From contig NZ_JACEFC010000007.1 of the NCBI RefSeq assembly GCF_014180715.1, forward strand, positions 1 to 64,000: a stretch of 64,000 bases of DNA, given 5' to 3'. The DNA is from Nocardioides stalactiti (GTDB lineage: Bacteria > Actinomycetota > Actinomycetes > Propionibacteriales > Nocardioidaceae). A program made the translations under genes and the position numbers. Position 1 is the first letter of the stretch. Each line of letters starts with the position of its first letter. Under the pieces are notes generated by a model, which worked only from the letters and a program-made list of their open reading frames with translations, was not told the DNA's origin and ran no database searches. Positions 34,132 to 42,234 of the stretch are shown one piece after another.

Positions 34132-34166
34132 GAACGTACGACGGCACGCCCGCCGGGTCGGTTCCC

Positions 34167-34787
34167 TCAGTCGCGATCGATCCGGGGAGGGACGAGCACG
34201 AACACGGCGAGTCCGACGACCGCCACCACCAGCTCCGAGACGAGGGAGGCTGAAGCCGGTTCGACCAGCCACGCCCACGAGCGCACCCGTGCAGGCCCCT
34301 CGGTGCTCGGCCGATAGCCGAACGCGAGCCCTGAGACGACATAGAGCAGCGGGAGGGACAGGGAGGCGAAGCTGCCAAGAGGAGCGAGGCCGAGCGCCAG
34401 CCCGACGAGCGCAGCGGCTGTCCCGAGACAAGGGGTGACGGATGGGGGGTCTGTCACCAGCTGTGGGGCGAGGGCAGCCGTTCCACCGGCGAGCAGGGTG
34501 ACGGCGCCGACCGCGACGGCGCGCGCTCCGCGCATGTTCGCGGCGGACAGCCGCTCCGCTTCGGGTAGCACGGGCCGGAGGAGGAGCACCACGATCGACG
34601 CGAGCATCGTGGCGACCAGTAGTGGGGTGGGGGTCGGAGGGATCGTCGGGTCCGGCGCGATGCTGGGCACCGTGTGACCGGTGCTGGCCATGAGGACCGT
34701 GAGCGCTGCGAGCAGTGCCACGACCGCCCACGGTCGCAGCCGCGTGAGGTGCACCACGACCCGTGCGAGCTCCATCCATCGGCACAT
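34167..34787 (-). CDS. Hypothetical integral membrane protein
   Basis: This 206-residue protein has about five or six hydrophobic helices (for example PWAVVALLAALTVLMA, LLVATMLASIVVLLLRPVL, AVAVGAVTLLAGGTAAL, LVSELVVAVVGLAVFVLVP). It has no known motif. The ATG at 34787 overlaps the stop of the upstream permease gene by one base (TGATG), so translation is coupled. It is probably an extra membrane component of the neighbouring ABC system or its immunity protein. This is inferred from position only. Confidence 0.75.
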   Translation of the reverse strand: MCRWMELARVVVHLTRLRPWAVVALLAALTVLMASTGHTVPSIAPDPTIPPTPTPLLVATMLASIVVLLLRPVLPEAERLSAANMRGARAVAVGAVTLLAGGTAALAPQLVTDPPSVTPCLGTAAALVGLALGLAPLGSFASLSLPLLYVVSGLAFGYRPSTEGPARVRSWAWLVEPASASLVSELVVAVVGLAVFVLVPPRIDRD

Positions 34788-36022
34788 CAGGTGTTGTCGC
34801 ATCGACGCAGTTCCGCCATCACCGCGATGATCCGTGCGGCCTGATGGGCCGGGGGCAGCCGGGCGAGGTCGGGTGCGAGCTCCTTCAGCGCTCGCGCGGA
34901 CAGCTCGCCGTCGACGAACCGGATCCAGGTGGAGACGGTCGAGCTCCTGTCGAGCAGCCCGACGGGCACCTCCTCGCCGAACATCGCGTCACACCAGATC
35001 GGCGTGCTCAAGGTGGCGGCGAGGTCGCCGGTGTCGATCGTCTGGTCGCGCAGGATCTCCTCCCTGAGCTGGAGCACCCCCGTCCCGGGCTCGGAGTCGA
35101 CGGAGCCGTCCTGGACGAACCGGGAAGGGAATGTCGACCGCGGGACGCCACGGGAGTCGGCCTCGCGCAGGAACCCGGTGATGCGGTTCTCGAGCACGGG
35201 AAGCAGCCGGTCGTAGCCGGGATACACGCAGACCTCGACGTCGCCCCACAGGCACCGGTCGGGTCCCCTCGCCGTGGCGACGTTCTTCTCGGTGCTGCCT
35301 AGGTGGGACGTCGTCAGGTAGACCGCGAGAGCGATCGTGATCCCAGCGCCTACCACCCCTCGCGGCGGTGATGCAAGACTCAGCGGGACGCTGAGTGCGA
35401 GTGTGACAACGAGCAAGGTCGCTACGTTCTGAGCGAAGTACGCCGTCGCGGGGGTCGACCCGGCTGCTGGTCCGGCGAGCCCGTCGAGCTCGAGGAGGTA
35501 CTGGCCCTCGCCGACGTGCCAGAACAACATCAAGCCGATGACGGCCACGCCGCCGAAGGCCGCGTACGGCGAGTCGAGGAACCGCCCCATCAGAAGCCCG
35601 ACGGCCGCTGCCATGCAGAGCATCATCAGGTGCGACCCGATCAACCACGCCGTCCGCGGGTCGACAGCCCCGTCGTTGGACCATGTCGCTCGGACCACGG
35701 CGGCGAGGCCCACCCCGTACAGCGCGACAGACGTGCCTAGTGGCGCAGCGACGAGGGTCGTCACGACGCGCAGTCGGGAAACGGGAACGCGCTCGGTCAG
35801 GGCGCGATAGCCCCCCGAAGTAGACCCGCTGTCCCAACCGGTGACGAAGGCGGTGATCAGCATCAGCACCGGAACTGTCTGGCCGAGATGGTTGTAGCCC
35901 CAGATCCAATCGCCGCTCCACAGGGCGATGTTCGACAGGACGGCGTAGGCGACCACGGCCGCGATCGGAGCGGCTGCGAACGAGGCGCGCGACGATGCCA
36001 CCAGGTACCGCGTTCGAGCCAT
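34787..36022 (-). CDS. ABC transporter permease-like protein with C-terminal soluble domain
   Basis: This 411-residue protein has about six or seven helices in residues 12-245 (AAVVAYAVLSNIALW, VPVLMLITAFVTGW, VVTTLVAAPLGTSVALYGVGLAAVV, GSHLMMLCMAAAVGLLMG, AFGGVAVIGLMLFWHV, NVATLLVVTLALSVPL, GAGITIALAVYLTTSHL). A soluble part of about 160 residues follows, with cysteines in CLWGDVEVCVYPGYDRL. It lacks a classic permease EAA loop but lies in a TGATG overlap with the ATPase upstream and with the next membrane gene. GTG 36025 is an alternative start. It probably forms the membrane part of an ABC-2-like exporter for an unknown substrate. Confidence 0.78.
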   Translation of the reverse strand: MARTRYLVASSRASFAAAPIAAVVAYAVLSNIALWSGDWIWGYNHLGQTVPVLMLITAFVTGWDSGSTSGGYRALTERVPVSRLRVVTTLVAAPLGTSVALYGVGLAAVVRATWSNDGAVDPRTAWLIGSHLMMLCMAAAVGLLMGRFLDSPYAAFGGVAVIGLMLFWHVGEGQYLLELDGLAGPAAGSTPATAYFAQNVATLLVVTLALSVPLSLASPPRGVVGAGITIALAVYLTTSHLGSTEKNVATARGPDRCLWGDVEVCVYPGYDRLLPVLENRITGFLREADSRGVPRSTFPSRFVQDGSVDSEPGTGVLQLREEILRDQTIDTGDLAATLSTPIWCDAMFGEEVPVGLLDRSSTVSTWIRFVDGELSARALKELAPDLARLPPAHQAARIIAVMAELRRCDNT

Positions 36023-36780
36023 CACGCCTGCTCCTGCCCGAGCAGGTGGAACAACCCGCGCTCGAGGTCCGTCCCGCCGATGTCGTCAGCTCGCGCCAGA
36101 GCGCGCAGGTCGTCAGGTGACCCGCTGAAGATGAGACGGCCCTGCTCGAGCGCCAGCACCTGTGCGTCGGCGGCGCCGCCCACGTCCTCGATCAGGTGCG
36201 TGCTGACCAGAACCGCGCGGTCTGCCGCCAACGTGTCGATGATGCGCCGGAGGGTCACTCGCTGCACCGGGTCCAGGCCGACGCTCGGCTCGTCCAGGAT
36301 CAGCACCGTAGGGCTATGGACCAGAGCCATTGCGATGGAGACGCGTTGACGCTCGCCTCCGGACAGGGTGCCGACCCGTCGGCGCTGGAGGTGGTCGCCC
36401 CCCAGCCCCGCCAGGGCAGCCTCCACCGCGGTTGCGGTCCGTCGAGCGGGCATCGCCTTGAGCCAGGCGGCGTAGGCGACGACGTCGCGGACCCGGGCCC
36501 CTGCAGGCACGCCCGCGGCTTGCGCGACATAACCCACCTGGCGTGCGACGATCCGCCGCTCGGACGAACGGGCCCCCGATTGGTCAAGGATCCGCACCTC
36601 TCCGGAACGCGCCGACTCCAGGCCGACCAGCGCGCGCAGCAGGGTGGTCTTCCCTGCGCCGTTGCGTCCGACCAGCGTGGTGACGCCCCGTCCGAGCGCG
36701 ACCTCGACTGGGCCCAACGTGAACCCCCCTCGTCGAACCACGAGGTCCCTGCACCAGATCTGCGTGTTGTCGTCGTCCAT
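36022..36780 (-). CDS. ABC transporter ATP-binding protein
   Basis: This 252-residue ATPase has Walker A GRNGAGKTT (about 38-46), the Q-loop near VGYVAQAAGVP, signature LSGGERQRVS, Walker B VLILDEPSVGLDP and H-loop STHLIEDV. It belongs to the CcmA/NatA-like group that drives ABC-2 exporters. It overlaps the permease gene by TGATG and follows the secreted-protein gene by 28 bp, so the three are one operon. It energises transport of an unknown molecule, possibly linked to the secreted protein encoded first. Confidence 0.95.
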   Translation of the reverse strand: MDDDNTQIWCRDLVVRRGGFTLGPVEVALGRGVTTLVGRNGAGKTTLLRALVGLESARSGEVRILDQSGARSSERRIVARQVGYVAQAAGVPAGARVRDVVAYAAWLKAMPARRTATAVEAALAGLGGDHLQRRRVGTLSGGERQRVSIAMALVHSPTVLILDEPSVGLDPVQRVTLRRIIDTLAADRAVLVSTHLIEDVGGAADAQVLALEQGRLIFSGSPDDLRALARADDIGGTDLERGLFHLLGQEQA

Positions 36781-36808
36781 GGTCGCGCCCCGGGATCCGC
36801 GAGCCGCC

Positions 36809-37345
36809 TCAGTACCGGTTGCCCTTGGTGTAGGTCGAGCCGGAATGGGTGTCGGCGCCCCAGTTGGACTCGCTCACGCGCATGCGGGCCCGGGCGTAGT
36901 CGGCGTCTGGGTTGACGCTGGTCGAGGCGTAGAACTCCGAGGACCAGTAGTCCTTGCCCCACGTCTCCTTGTCGAAGTCGGAGAACTGGCTCTTCCACGT
37001 GTACCACTTGGAGTCGCACGAGGTGTAGCCCGGCTGGATGCAGTAGCCCGCGTTGGTCTGGGTGAAGAGCTCGAAGTAGACGTTGTGCCCGTTGTCGTCG
37101 AGGTCCTTGAGGTAGCCGTAGGCCTGGGAGCGGGTGCCGTTGACGGTCGTCCCGATCTTCCAGGAGCCGTAGCCGGCGGCCTTCTTGTCGCCGTCGTCGG
37201 ATGCGGTCAGGGGCTCATTCCCGGAGTTCCAGTAGTAGAGCGTGGCGTAGGCAGGAGAGCTCACGAGGAGCACGGCGAGCACGGCGCTGACGAGCGCGAT
37301 GAGGACACGGAACGAACCGTGCTGGCGAGATGACGAAACAGGCAC
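36809..37345 (-). CDS. Small secreted hypothetical protein, first gene of the ABC operon
   Basis: This 178-residue protein has a Sec signal (VLIALVSAVLAVLLVSSPAYA-TL, cleaved near residue 34). The mature chain is rich in Trp, Tyr, Gly, Ser and Asp (YYWNSGNEPL, TWGKDYWSSEFYAS, SESNWGADTHSGSTY). It has only two cysteines (GYCIQ, TSCDS), which could form one disulfide. I recognise no enzyme motif. It is expressed from its own promoter at 37394-37422 and is followed by ABC ATPase and membrane genes. The layout recalls lactococcin-972-like bacteriocin loci, but the sequence does not clearly match that family. Function unknown. Confidence 0.8.
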   Translation of the reverse strand: MPVSSSRQHGSFRVLIALVSAVLAVLLVSSPAYATLYYWNSGNEPLTASDDGDKKAAGYGSWKIGTTVNGTRSQAYGYLKDLDDNGHNVYFELFTQTNAGYCIQPGYTSCDSKWYTWKSQFSDFDKETWGKDYWSSEFYASTSVNPDADYARARMRVSESNWGADTHSGSTYTKGNRY

Positions 37346-37393
37346 AACGACCCCCGAGATGCGATTGGATGTCCCTTTCAGGACCGGACCTCG

Positions 37394-37422
37394 AAGGTAA
37401 AGGGAGAGTAAAGAAACTTCAA
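37394..37422 (-). promoter_or_regulatory. Promoter of the secreted protein / ABC operon
   Basis: On the minus strand TTGAAG (37422-37417) and TACCTT (37399-37394) are separated by exactly 17 bp. The spacer is unusually A/T-rich for this window. It fits a housekeeping sigma promoter with a leader of about 40-45 nt before ATG 37345. Confidence 0.65.
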
Positions 37423-37426
37423 CCGG

Positions 37427-38752
37427 TCATGCACAGGCCGCCGCGGCGGCCAGGGCGGCGGCCACGTCGGGGGCGTCGTCGGGGGAGACCAGCCCGGACG
37501 TGACGCGGAGGAACGACGCCTCGCCGTCGGCCAGGAACGGGGTGCCGCCGGCGACGCGGATCCCGGACGCCGAGAGGTGCACCAGCGCAGCACGCTCGTC
37601 GCGGACGGGGAGCCACAGGTTGATCCCGTCGGGGACGGCGGCGTCGACACCGTGCGCGGCGAGGGCCGTGACGAGGGTGCGCTGGCGAGCCATGTACTGC
37701 CGACGGGCCTCGCTCACCTCGTCCAGCGAGGCGGACGACGTGAGCAGGTCGAGCAGGATCGTCTGCACCATCCGTGAGGTCCAGGCGGGCCCGAGCATGC
37801 GGCGCGCCACGATCCGGTCGACGATCGCCGACGGCCCGCCGAGCGCGGCGATCCGGAGGTCGGGGCCATGCGACTTGGAGTACGACCGGACGTGGACGAC
37901 GTGGTCGGGGAGCCAGGTCCCGAGGCTGACGTCCGGCGCGACCGAGATGCCGGAGGAGTGGTCGTCCTCGATGATCCACGGCATCGACTCGCGGCGCCGC
38001 CGCAGCACCCGGACCAGCTGCTCGGCGCGGGCGACGGTCGTCGAGACCCCGGTGGGGTTGTGCGCGCGTGGCTGGAGCACGACCGCGACGGGGCGCGCGT
38101 CGAGCGCGCGCCGCAGCGAGTCCGGCGTGACGCCGGCGGCGTCCAGCGACACCGGGACGACCTCGGCGCCGAGCGCCTCGACGAGGTCGAAGAACGGGGG
38201 GAAGCCCGGGGACTCGAGCACCACGCGGTCGCCGTAGGAGACCACCTGCTCGAGCATCCGGGTCACACCGTCGGTCGCGCCGTCGACGACGGTGAGGGCC
38301 TCGGTCGGGTAGGGCCAGGACGCCAGCAGCACGTCGCGCAGGTCGGGAAGGACCGGCTCCTCCTGGTAGGCCAGGACACCGGCGCGCTGCGACACCCGGT
38401 GCAGCGCCGGGCCGAGGTCCGGGAGCAGGGTCGGGTCGGGCGTCCCGCGCGACAGGTCCAGCCGGAGGCCGTCGGGGCCCGCGCCGACCAGACCGCGCTG
38501 GCGCGGTGAGAGCCAGGGAGTGGGCGAGTCGCGGACGAACGTCCCGGACCGGCCGCGGGACACGACCAGGCCCGTACGGCGGAGTGCCTGCCAGGCCGCG
38601 GAGACCGTCGCGGGCGAGACGCCGAGCTCGGCGGCGATGTCGCGGACCGTCGGCAGCCGGTCGCCGGGTGCGGGCTCGCCGGCCCGGATCGCGCGACTGA
38701 ACGCGCCGGCGATGCCGTGCGGTGTTCGGTCGCTGATGGCCGCCAATTCCAT
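37427..38752 (-). CDS. MocR-type GntR/aminotransferase-like transcriptional regulator
   Basis: This 441-residue protein has an N-terminal GntR winged helix (GIAGAFSRAIRAGEPAPGDRLPTVRDIAAELGVSPATVSAAWQAL, about 14-58). It is fused to a fold-type I aminotransferase-like domain with VVDGATDGVTRML, the HNPTG motif, IIEDDHSSG (PLP Asp) and the PLP lysine in RSYSKSHGPDLRI. MocR proteins use PLP as a ligand and bind direct repeats. It is divergent from the hydantoin/pyrimidine operon. Direct repeats are present in the shared gap, so it is the probable regulator, perhaps sensing a PLP adduct of an amino acid such as beta-alanine. Confidence 0.93.
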   Translation of the reverse strand: MELAAISDRTPHGIAGAFSRAIRAGEPAPGDRLPTVRDIAAELGVSPATVSAAWQALRRTGLVVSRGRSGTFVRDSPTPWLSPRQRGLVGAGPDGLRLDLSRGTPDPTLLPDLGPALHRVSQRAGVLAYQEEPVLPDLRDVLLASWPYPTEALTVVDGATDGVTRMLEQVVSYGDRVVLESPGFPPFFDLVEALGAEVVPVSLDAAGVTPDSLRRALDARPVAVVLQPRAHNPTGVSTTVARAEQLVRVLRRRRESMPWIIEDDHSSGISVAPDVSLGTWLPDHVVHVRSYSKSHGPDLRIAALGGPSAIVDRIVARRMLGPAWTSRMVQTILLDLLTSSASLDEVSEARRQYMARQRTLVTALAAHGVDAAVPDGINLWLPVRDERAALVHLSASGIRVAGGTPFLADGEASFLRVTSGLVSPDDAPDVAAALAAAAACA

Positions 38753-38768
38753 GTCCAACCCTTGACAA

Positions 38769-38839
38769 GAGCGAAATCGGAGCGAAATGTTCAACCAGGA
38801 CGATAACAGAACTCGATCCGTTCGGACCGTCCTCGATCC
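38769..38839. promoter_or_regulatory. Direct repeats between mocR and the pyrimidine/hydantoin operon
   Basis: GAGCGAAAT occurs at 38769-38777 and 38780-38788 (11-bp period), and CTCGATCC at 38812-38819 and 38832-38839 (20-bp period). MocR-family regulators bind direct repeats, so both pairs are candidate operators. A TTGACA hexamer lies at 38762-38767. Confidence 0.55.
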
Positions 38840-38870
38840 TTTATCCGTTCCCCCTGCGGAGGTGGACCTC

Positions 38871-39719
38871 TTGACCATCGTGCGTGCCGCGATCAGCCAG
38901 ACGACCTGGACCGGCGACAAGGAGTCGATGCTCGACAAGCACGAGCAGTTCGCTCGCGACGCTGCCGCCCAGGGCGCGCAGGTGATGTCGTTCCAGGAGC
39001 TGTTCTACGGCCCCTACTTCGGCATCACCCAGGACCAGAAGTACTACCGCTACGCCGAGCCGGCCGACGGCCCGATCGTGCAGCGCTTCGCGGCCCTCGC
39101 CAAGGAGCTCGGTCTGGTGCTCGTCCTCCCGATCTACGAGGAGGAGCAGACCGGCGTCTACTACAACACCACGGTGACCGTCGACGCCGACGGCACGGTG
39201 CTCGGGAAGTACCGCAAGCACCACATCCCGCACCTCGACCGGTTCTGGGAGAAGTTCTACTTCCGCCCCGGCAACCTCGGCTACCCGGTGTTCGACACCG
39301 CGGTCGGCAAGGTCGGCACCTACATCTGCTACGACCGGCACTTCCCCGAGGGCTGGCGCGAGCTGGGCCTCAACGGTGCGCACATCGTGTTCAACCCCAA
39401 CGCCACCAAGCCGGGCCTCAGCAACCGGTTGTGGGAGGTCGAGGGGCCGTGCGCCGCGGTCGCCAACGGCTACTTCGTGCTCCAGCCCAACCGGGTCGGC
39501 CGCGAGGACAACGAGTACGGCGAGCTCGCGGTCGACTTCTACGGCACCAGCCAGGTGATCGACCCCCGCGGCAACTTCGTCGGCGAGCGCGGCTCCGCGA
39601 CCGACGAGGAGGTGTTGGTCCGCGACCTCGACATGGACCTGGTCCAGCAGATGCGCGACGACTGGCAGTTCTACCGCGACCGTCGGCCCGACTCCTACAC
39701 CGCGACCGCCCGACCCTGA
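38871..39719 (+). CDS. Beta-ureidopropionase-like carbon-nitrogen hydrolase
   Basis: TTG 38871, 8 bp after a GGAGGTG ribosome site, gives a 282-residue nitrilase-superfamily protein. An upstream ATG at 38787 would run through the regulatory repeats. The catalytic triad is visible: Glu43 in FQELFYGPYF, Lys116 in KYRKHHIPH and Cys153 in YICYDRHFPEGWRELGLNGA. The last block is typical of N-carbamoyl-beta-alanine amidohydrolases. It releases beta-alanine (or 3-aminoisobutyrate), CO2 and ammonia from the ring-opened product of the dihydropyrimidinase encoded 11 bp downstream. N-carbamoyl amino-acid hydrolase activity is the alternative. Confidence 0.92.
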   Translation: MTIVRAAISQTTWTGDKESMLDKHEQFARDAAAQGAQVMSFQELFYGPYFGITQDQKYYRYAEPADGPIVQRFAALAKELGLVLVLPIYEEEQTGVYYNTTVTVDADGTVLGKYRKHHIPHLDRFWEKFYFRPGNLGYPVFDTAVGKVGTYICYDRHFPEGWRELGLNGAHIVFNPNATKPGLSNRLWEVEGPCAAVANGYFVLQPNRVGREDNEYGELAVDFYGTSQVIDPRGNFVGERGSATDEEVLVRDLDMDLVQQMRDDWQFYRDRRPDSYTATARP

Positions 39720-39730
39720 CAGGAGCAGCG

Positions 39731-41167
39731 ATGACCATCCTCATCAAGGGCGGGACCGTCGTCAGCTCGACGGGTCGCACGGTGGCCGACGTCCTCGTCG
39801 ACGGCGAGTCGGTCGTCGCGGTCCTCGCGCCCGGCTCGACGCTGCTGGGCCATGACCTCGCGGCCTCGGTCGAGACGGTGATCGACGCGACCGGGAAGTA
39901 CGTCATCCCGGGCGGGATCGACGCCCACACCCACATGCAGCTGCCGTTCGGCGGGACCGAGGCCTCCGACACCTTCGAGACCGGCACGATCGCGGCGGCC
40001 TGGGGCGGCACCACGTCGATCATCGACTTCGCCGTCCAGAAGGCGGGCGAGCGGGTCGAGGACGGGCTGGCCGCCTGGCACGACAAGGCACGCGGCAACT
40101 GCGCGGTCGACTACGGCTTCCACCAGATCATCGGCGGCGTCGACGAGCAGTCGCTCAAGGCGATGGAGACCCTCGTCGACGAGGGCATCACGTCCTACAA
40201 GATGTTCATGGCCTATCCGGGCGTCTTCTACGCGACCGACGACCAGATCCTGCGGGCGATGCAGAAGGCCCGTGAGCTCGGGCTGATGACGATGATGCAC
40301 GCCGAGAACGGGCCGGTCATCGACGTGCTCGCCGAGCAGCTCTACAACGCCGGCAAGACCACGCCGTACTTCCACGGCATCGCCCGTGCCTGGCAGATGG
40401 AGGAGGAGGCCACTCACCGCGCGATCATGCTGGCCCACCTCACGGACGCACCTCTCTACGTCGTCCACGTGAGCGCCAAGCAGGCCGTGGAGCAGCTCGC
40501 GGCCGCGCGCGACCGTGGCCAGAACGTCTTCGGGGAGACCTGTCCGCAGTACCTCTACCTCTCGCTCGAGGAGCAGTTGGGCGCGACGGGCGATCCGACC
40601 TGGGGCGACTTCGAGGGCGCCAAGTGGGTCTGCTCGACGCCGCTGCGCTCCCGGGCCGAGGGCCACCAGGACGCGATGTGGCAGGGGCTGCGCACCAACG
40701 ACCTGCAGATGGTGTCGACCGACCACTGCCCGTTCTGCATGAAGGACCAGAAGGAGCTCGGCCGCGGCGACTTCCGAGCGATCCCCAACGGCATCGGCTC
40801 GATCGAGCACCGGATGGACCTGCTCTACCAAGGCGTGGTCACCGGCCAGATCAGCCTCGAGCGCTGGGTCGAGCTCACCTCGACCACGCCGGCGCGGATG
40901 TTCGGCCTGTACGGCAAGAAGGGCGTCATCGCGCCCGGCGCCGACGCGGACATCGTGGTCTACGACCCCGCTGGTCACACCTCGATCGGCGTCGGCAAGA
41001 CGCACCACATGGCGATGGACCACTCGGCCTGGGAGGGCTACGAGATCGACGGCCACGTCGACGTCGTCATCAGCCGCGGCTCGGTGCTCGTCTCCGACGG
41101 GGCGTTCCACGGCCGCGCCGGCCACGGGCAGTACCTCAAGCGTGGCCTGACCCAGTACCTGGTCTGA
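39731..41167 (+). CDS. hydA: Dihydropyrimidinase / hydantoinase
   Basis: This 478-residue amidohydrolase has all metal ligands: His66 and His68 in DAHTHM, the carboxylated Lys157 in SYKMFM, His190 in MMHAENG, His246 in VVHVSAK and Asp331 in STDHCPF. It opens dihydrouracil, dihydrothymine or 5-substituted hydantoins to N-carbamoyl amino acids. AGGAGCAG precedes ATG 39731. The neighbouring beta-ureidopropionase and beta-alanine aminotransferase argue for dihydropyrimidines as the natural substrate. A palindromic repeat lies directly after its stop at 41168-41186. Confidence 0.96.
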   Translation: MTILIKGGTVVSSTGRTVADVLVDGESVVAVLAPGSTLLGHDLAASVETVIDATGKYVIPGGIDAHTHMQLPFGGTEASDTFETGTIAAAWGGTTSIIDFAVQKAGERVEDGLAAWHDKARGNCAVDYGFHQIIGGVDEQSLKAMETLVDEGITSYKMFMAYPGVFYATDDQILRAMQKARELGLMTMMHAENGPVIDVLAEQLYNAGKTTPYFHGIARAWQMEEEATHRAIMLAHLTDAPLYVVHVSAKQAVEQLAAARDRGQNVFGETCPQYLYLSLEEQLGATGDPTWGDFEGAKWVCSTPLRSRAEGHQDAMWQGLRTNDLQMVSTDHCPFCMKDQKELGRGDFRAIPNGIGSIEHRMDLLYQGVVTGQISLERWVELTSTTPARMFGLYGKKGVIAPGADADIVVYDPAGHTSIGVGKTHHMAMDHSAWEGYEIDGHVDVVISRGSVLVSDGAFHGRAGHGQYLKRGLTQYLV

Positions 41168-41186
41168 CCCTTCGACAAGCTCAGGG
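41168..41186. repeat. Short palindromic repeat-like element inside the operon
   Basis: The 19-bp sequence CCCTTCGACAAGCTCAGGG has CCCT/AGGG ends and an internal AGCT core. I recall near-identical sequences scattered between genes in many unrelated high-GC bacteria. It fills most of the 34-bp gap between the hydantoinase and the oxidoreductase gene. It may act as an mRNA processing or stability element. Confidence 0.5.
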
Positions 41187-41201
41187 ACCGAGAGGATTGA
41201 C

Positions 41202-42230
41202 ATGGATTTTGGTGTGGTGCTGCAGACCAACCCGCCCGCGTGGCGGACGGTCGCCCTGGCCAAGGAGGCCGAGGAGCACGGGTTCGACTACGTGTGGACC
41301 TTCGACTCCCACCTGCTGTGGCAGGAGCCGTACGTCATCTACAGCCAGATCCTCGCCGAGACCCGACGGATCATCGTCGGGCCGATGGTGACCAACCCCG
41401 CGACCCGGGACTGGACCGTCACGGCGTCGGTGTTCGCCACGCTCAACGAGATGTACGGCAACCGCACCGTGGTCGGCATCGGTCGCGGCGACTCCGCCGT
41501 GCGGACGCTCAACGGCAAGCCGACCACCCTCAAGGAGGTCCGCGACGCCACCCACGTGATCCGTGAGCTCGGCAACTGCCGCCCGGTGGAGCACATGGGC
41601 TCGACGATCCGTTTCCCCTGGGCGCGGACCTCGGCGCTCGAGGTGTGGATCGCCGCCTACGGTCCGCTCGCGCTCAAGACCGCCGGCGAGGCCGGCGACG
41701 GCTTCATCCTCCAGCTCGCCGACGTCGACGTCGCGAAGTGGATGATCGCCCAGGTGCGTGACGCCGCCGAGAAGGCCGGGCGCGACCCGGACGCGCTGAC
41801 GTTCTGCGTCGCCGCGCCGGCGTACGTCGGGTCGGAGGACCAGATCGACCACATGCGCTCGCAGACGCGGTGGTTCGGCGGCATGGTCGGCAACCACATC
41901 GCCGACATCGTGGCGAAGTACGGCGACGACCCGGACAACGGGTTCCCGACCGTGCTCGTCGACTACATCAAGGGCCGCACGGGCTACGACTACAACACCC
42001 ACGGCAAGGCCGACAACGATCACGTCGACTTCGTGCCCGACGAGATCGTCGACCGGTTCTGCCTGCTCGGCACGCCGGAGCAGCACGTCGAGAAGCTCGA
42101 GGCGCTCAAGGAGATCGGCGTCGACCAGTTCTGCATCTACCTCCAGCACGACAACAAGGAGGAGACGATGCGGGTCTACGGCGAGACGATCATGCCGCAG
42201 CTGCGCGAGCACGTGACGGCGAAGGCCTGA
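41202..42230 (+). CDS. F420-dependent luciferase-like oxidoreductase (TIGR03842 type)
   Basis: This 342-residue TIM-barrel protein belongs to the luciferase-like monooxygenase superfamily, with MDFGVVLQTNPPAWRTVALAKEAEEHGFDYVWTFDSH at the N-terminus. It also has the GIGRGDSAVRTL motif and a C-terminal LLGTPEQHVEKLEALKEIGVDQFCIYLQ. The pattern agrees with the F420-using branch, and I recall the TIGR03842 subfamily sitting next to hydantoinase/dihydropyrimidinase genes. No other redox enzyme is in the cluster, so it may supply the missing pyrimidine reduction step or act on a ring substituent (inference). GAGAGG precedes ATG 41202. Confidence 0.88.
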   Translation: MDFGVVLQTNPPAWRTVALAKEAEEHGFDYVWTFDSHLLWQEPYVIYSQILAETRRIIVGPMVTNPATRDWTVTASVFATLNEMYGNRTVVGIGRGDSAVRTLNGKPTTLKEVRDATHVIRELGNCRPVEHMGSTIRFPWARTSALEVWIAAYGPLALKTAGEAGDGFILQLADVDVAKWMIAQVRDAAEKAGRDPDALTFCVAAPAYVGSEDQIDHMRSQTRWFGGMVGNHIADIVAKYGDDPDNGFPTVLVDYIKGRTGYDYNTHGKADNDHVDFVPDEIVDRFCLLGTPEQHVEKLEALKEIGVDQFCIYLQHDNKEETMRVYGETIMPQLREHVTAKA

Positions 42231-42234
42231 CGCT

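Noticed and set aside
38787-38870. N-terminal extension of the beta-ureidopropionase from ATG 38787
   Set aside because: It runs through the direct repeats, has no ribosome site and adds residues not seen in the family. TTG 38871 has GGAGGTG at the right distance.
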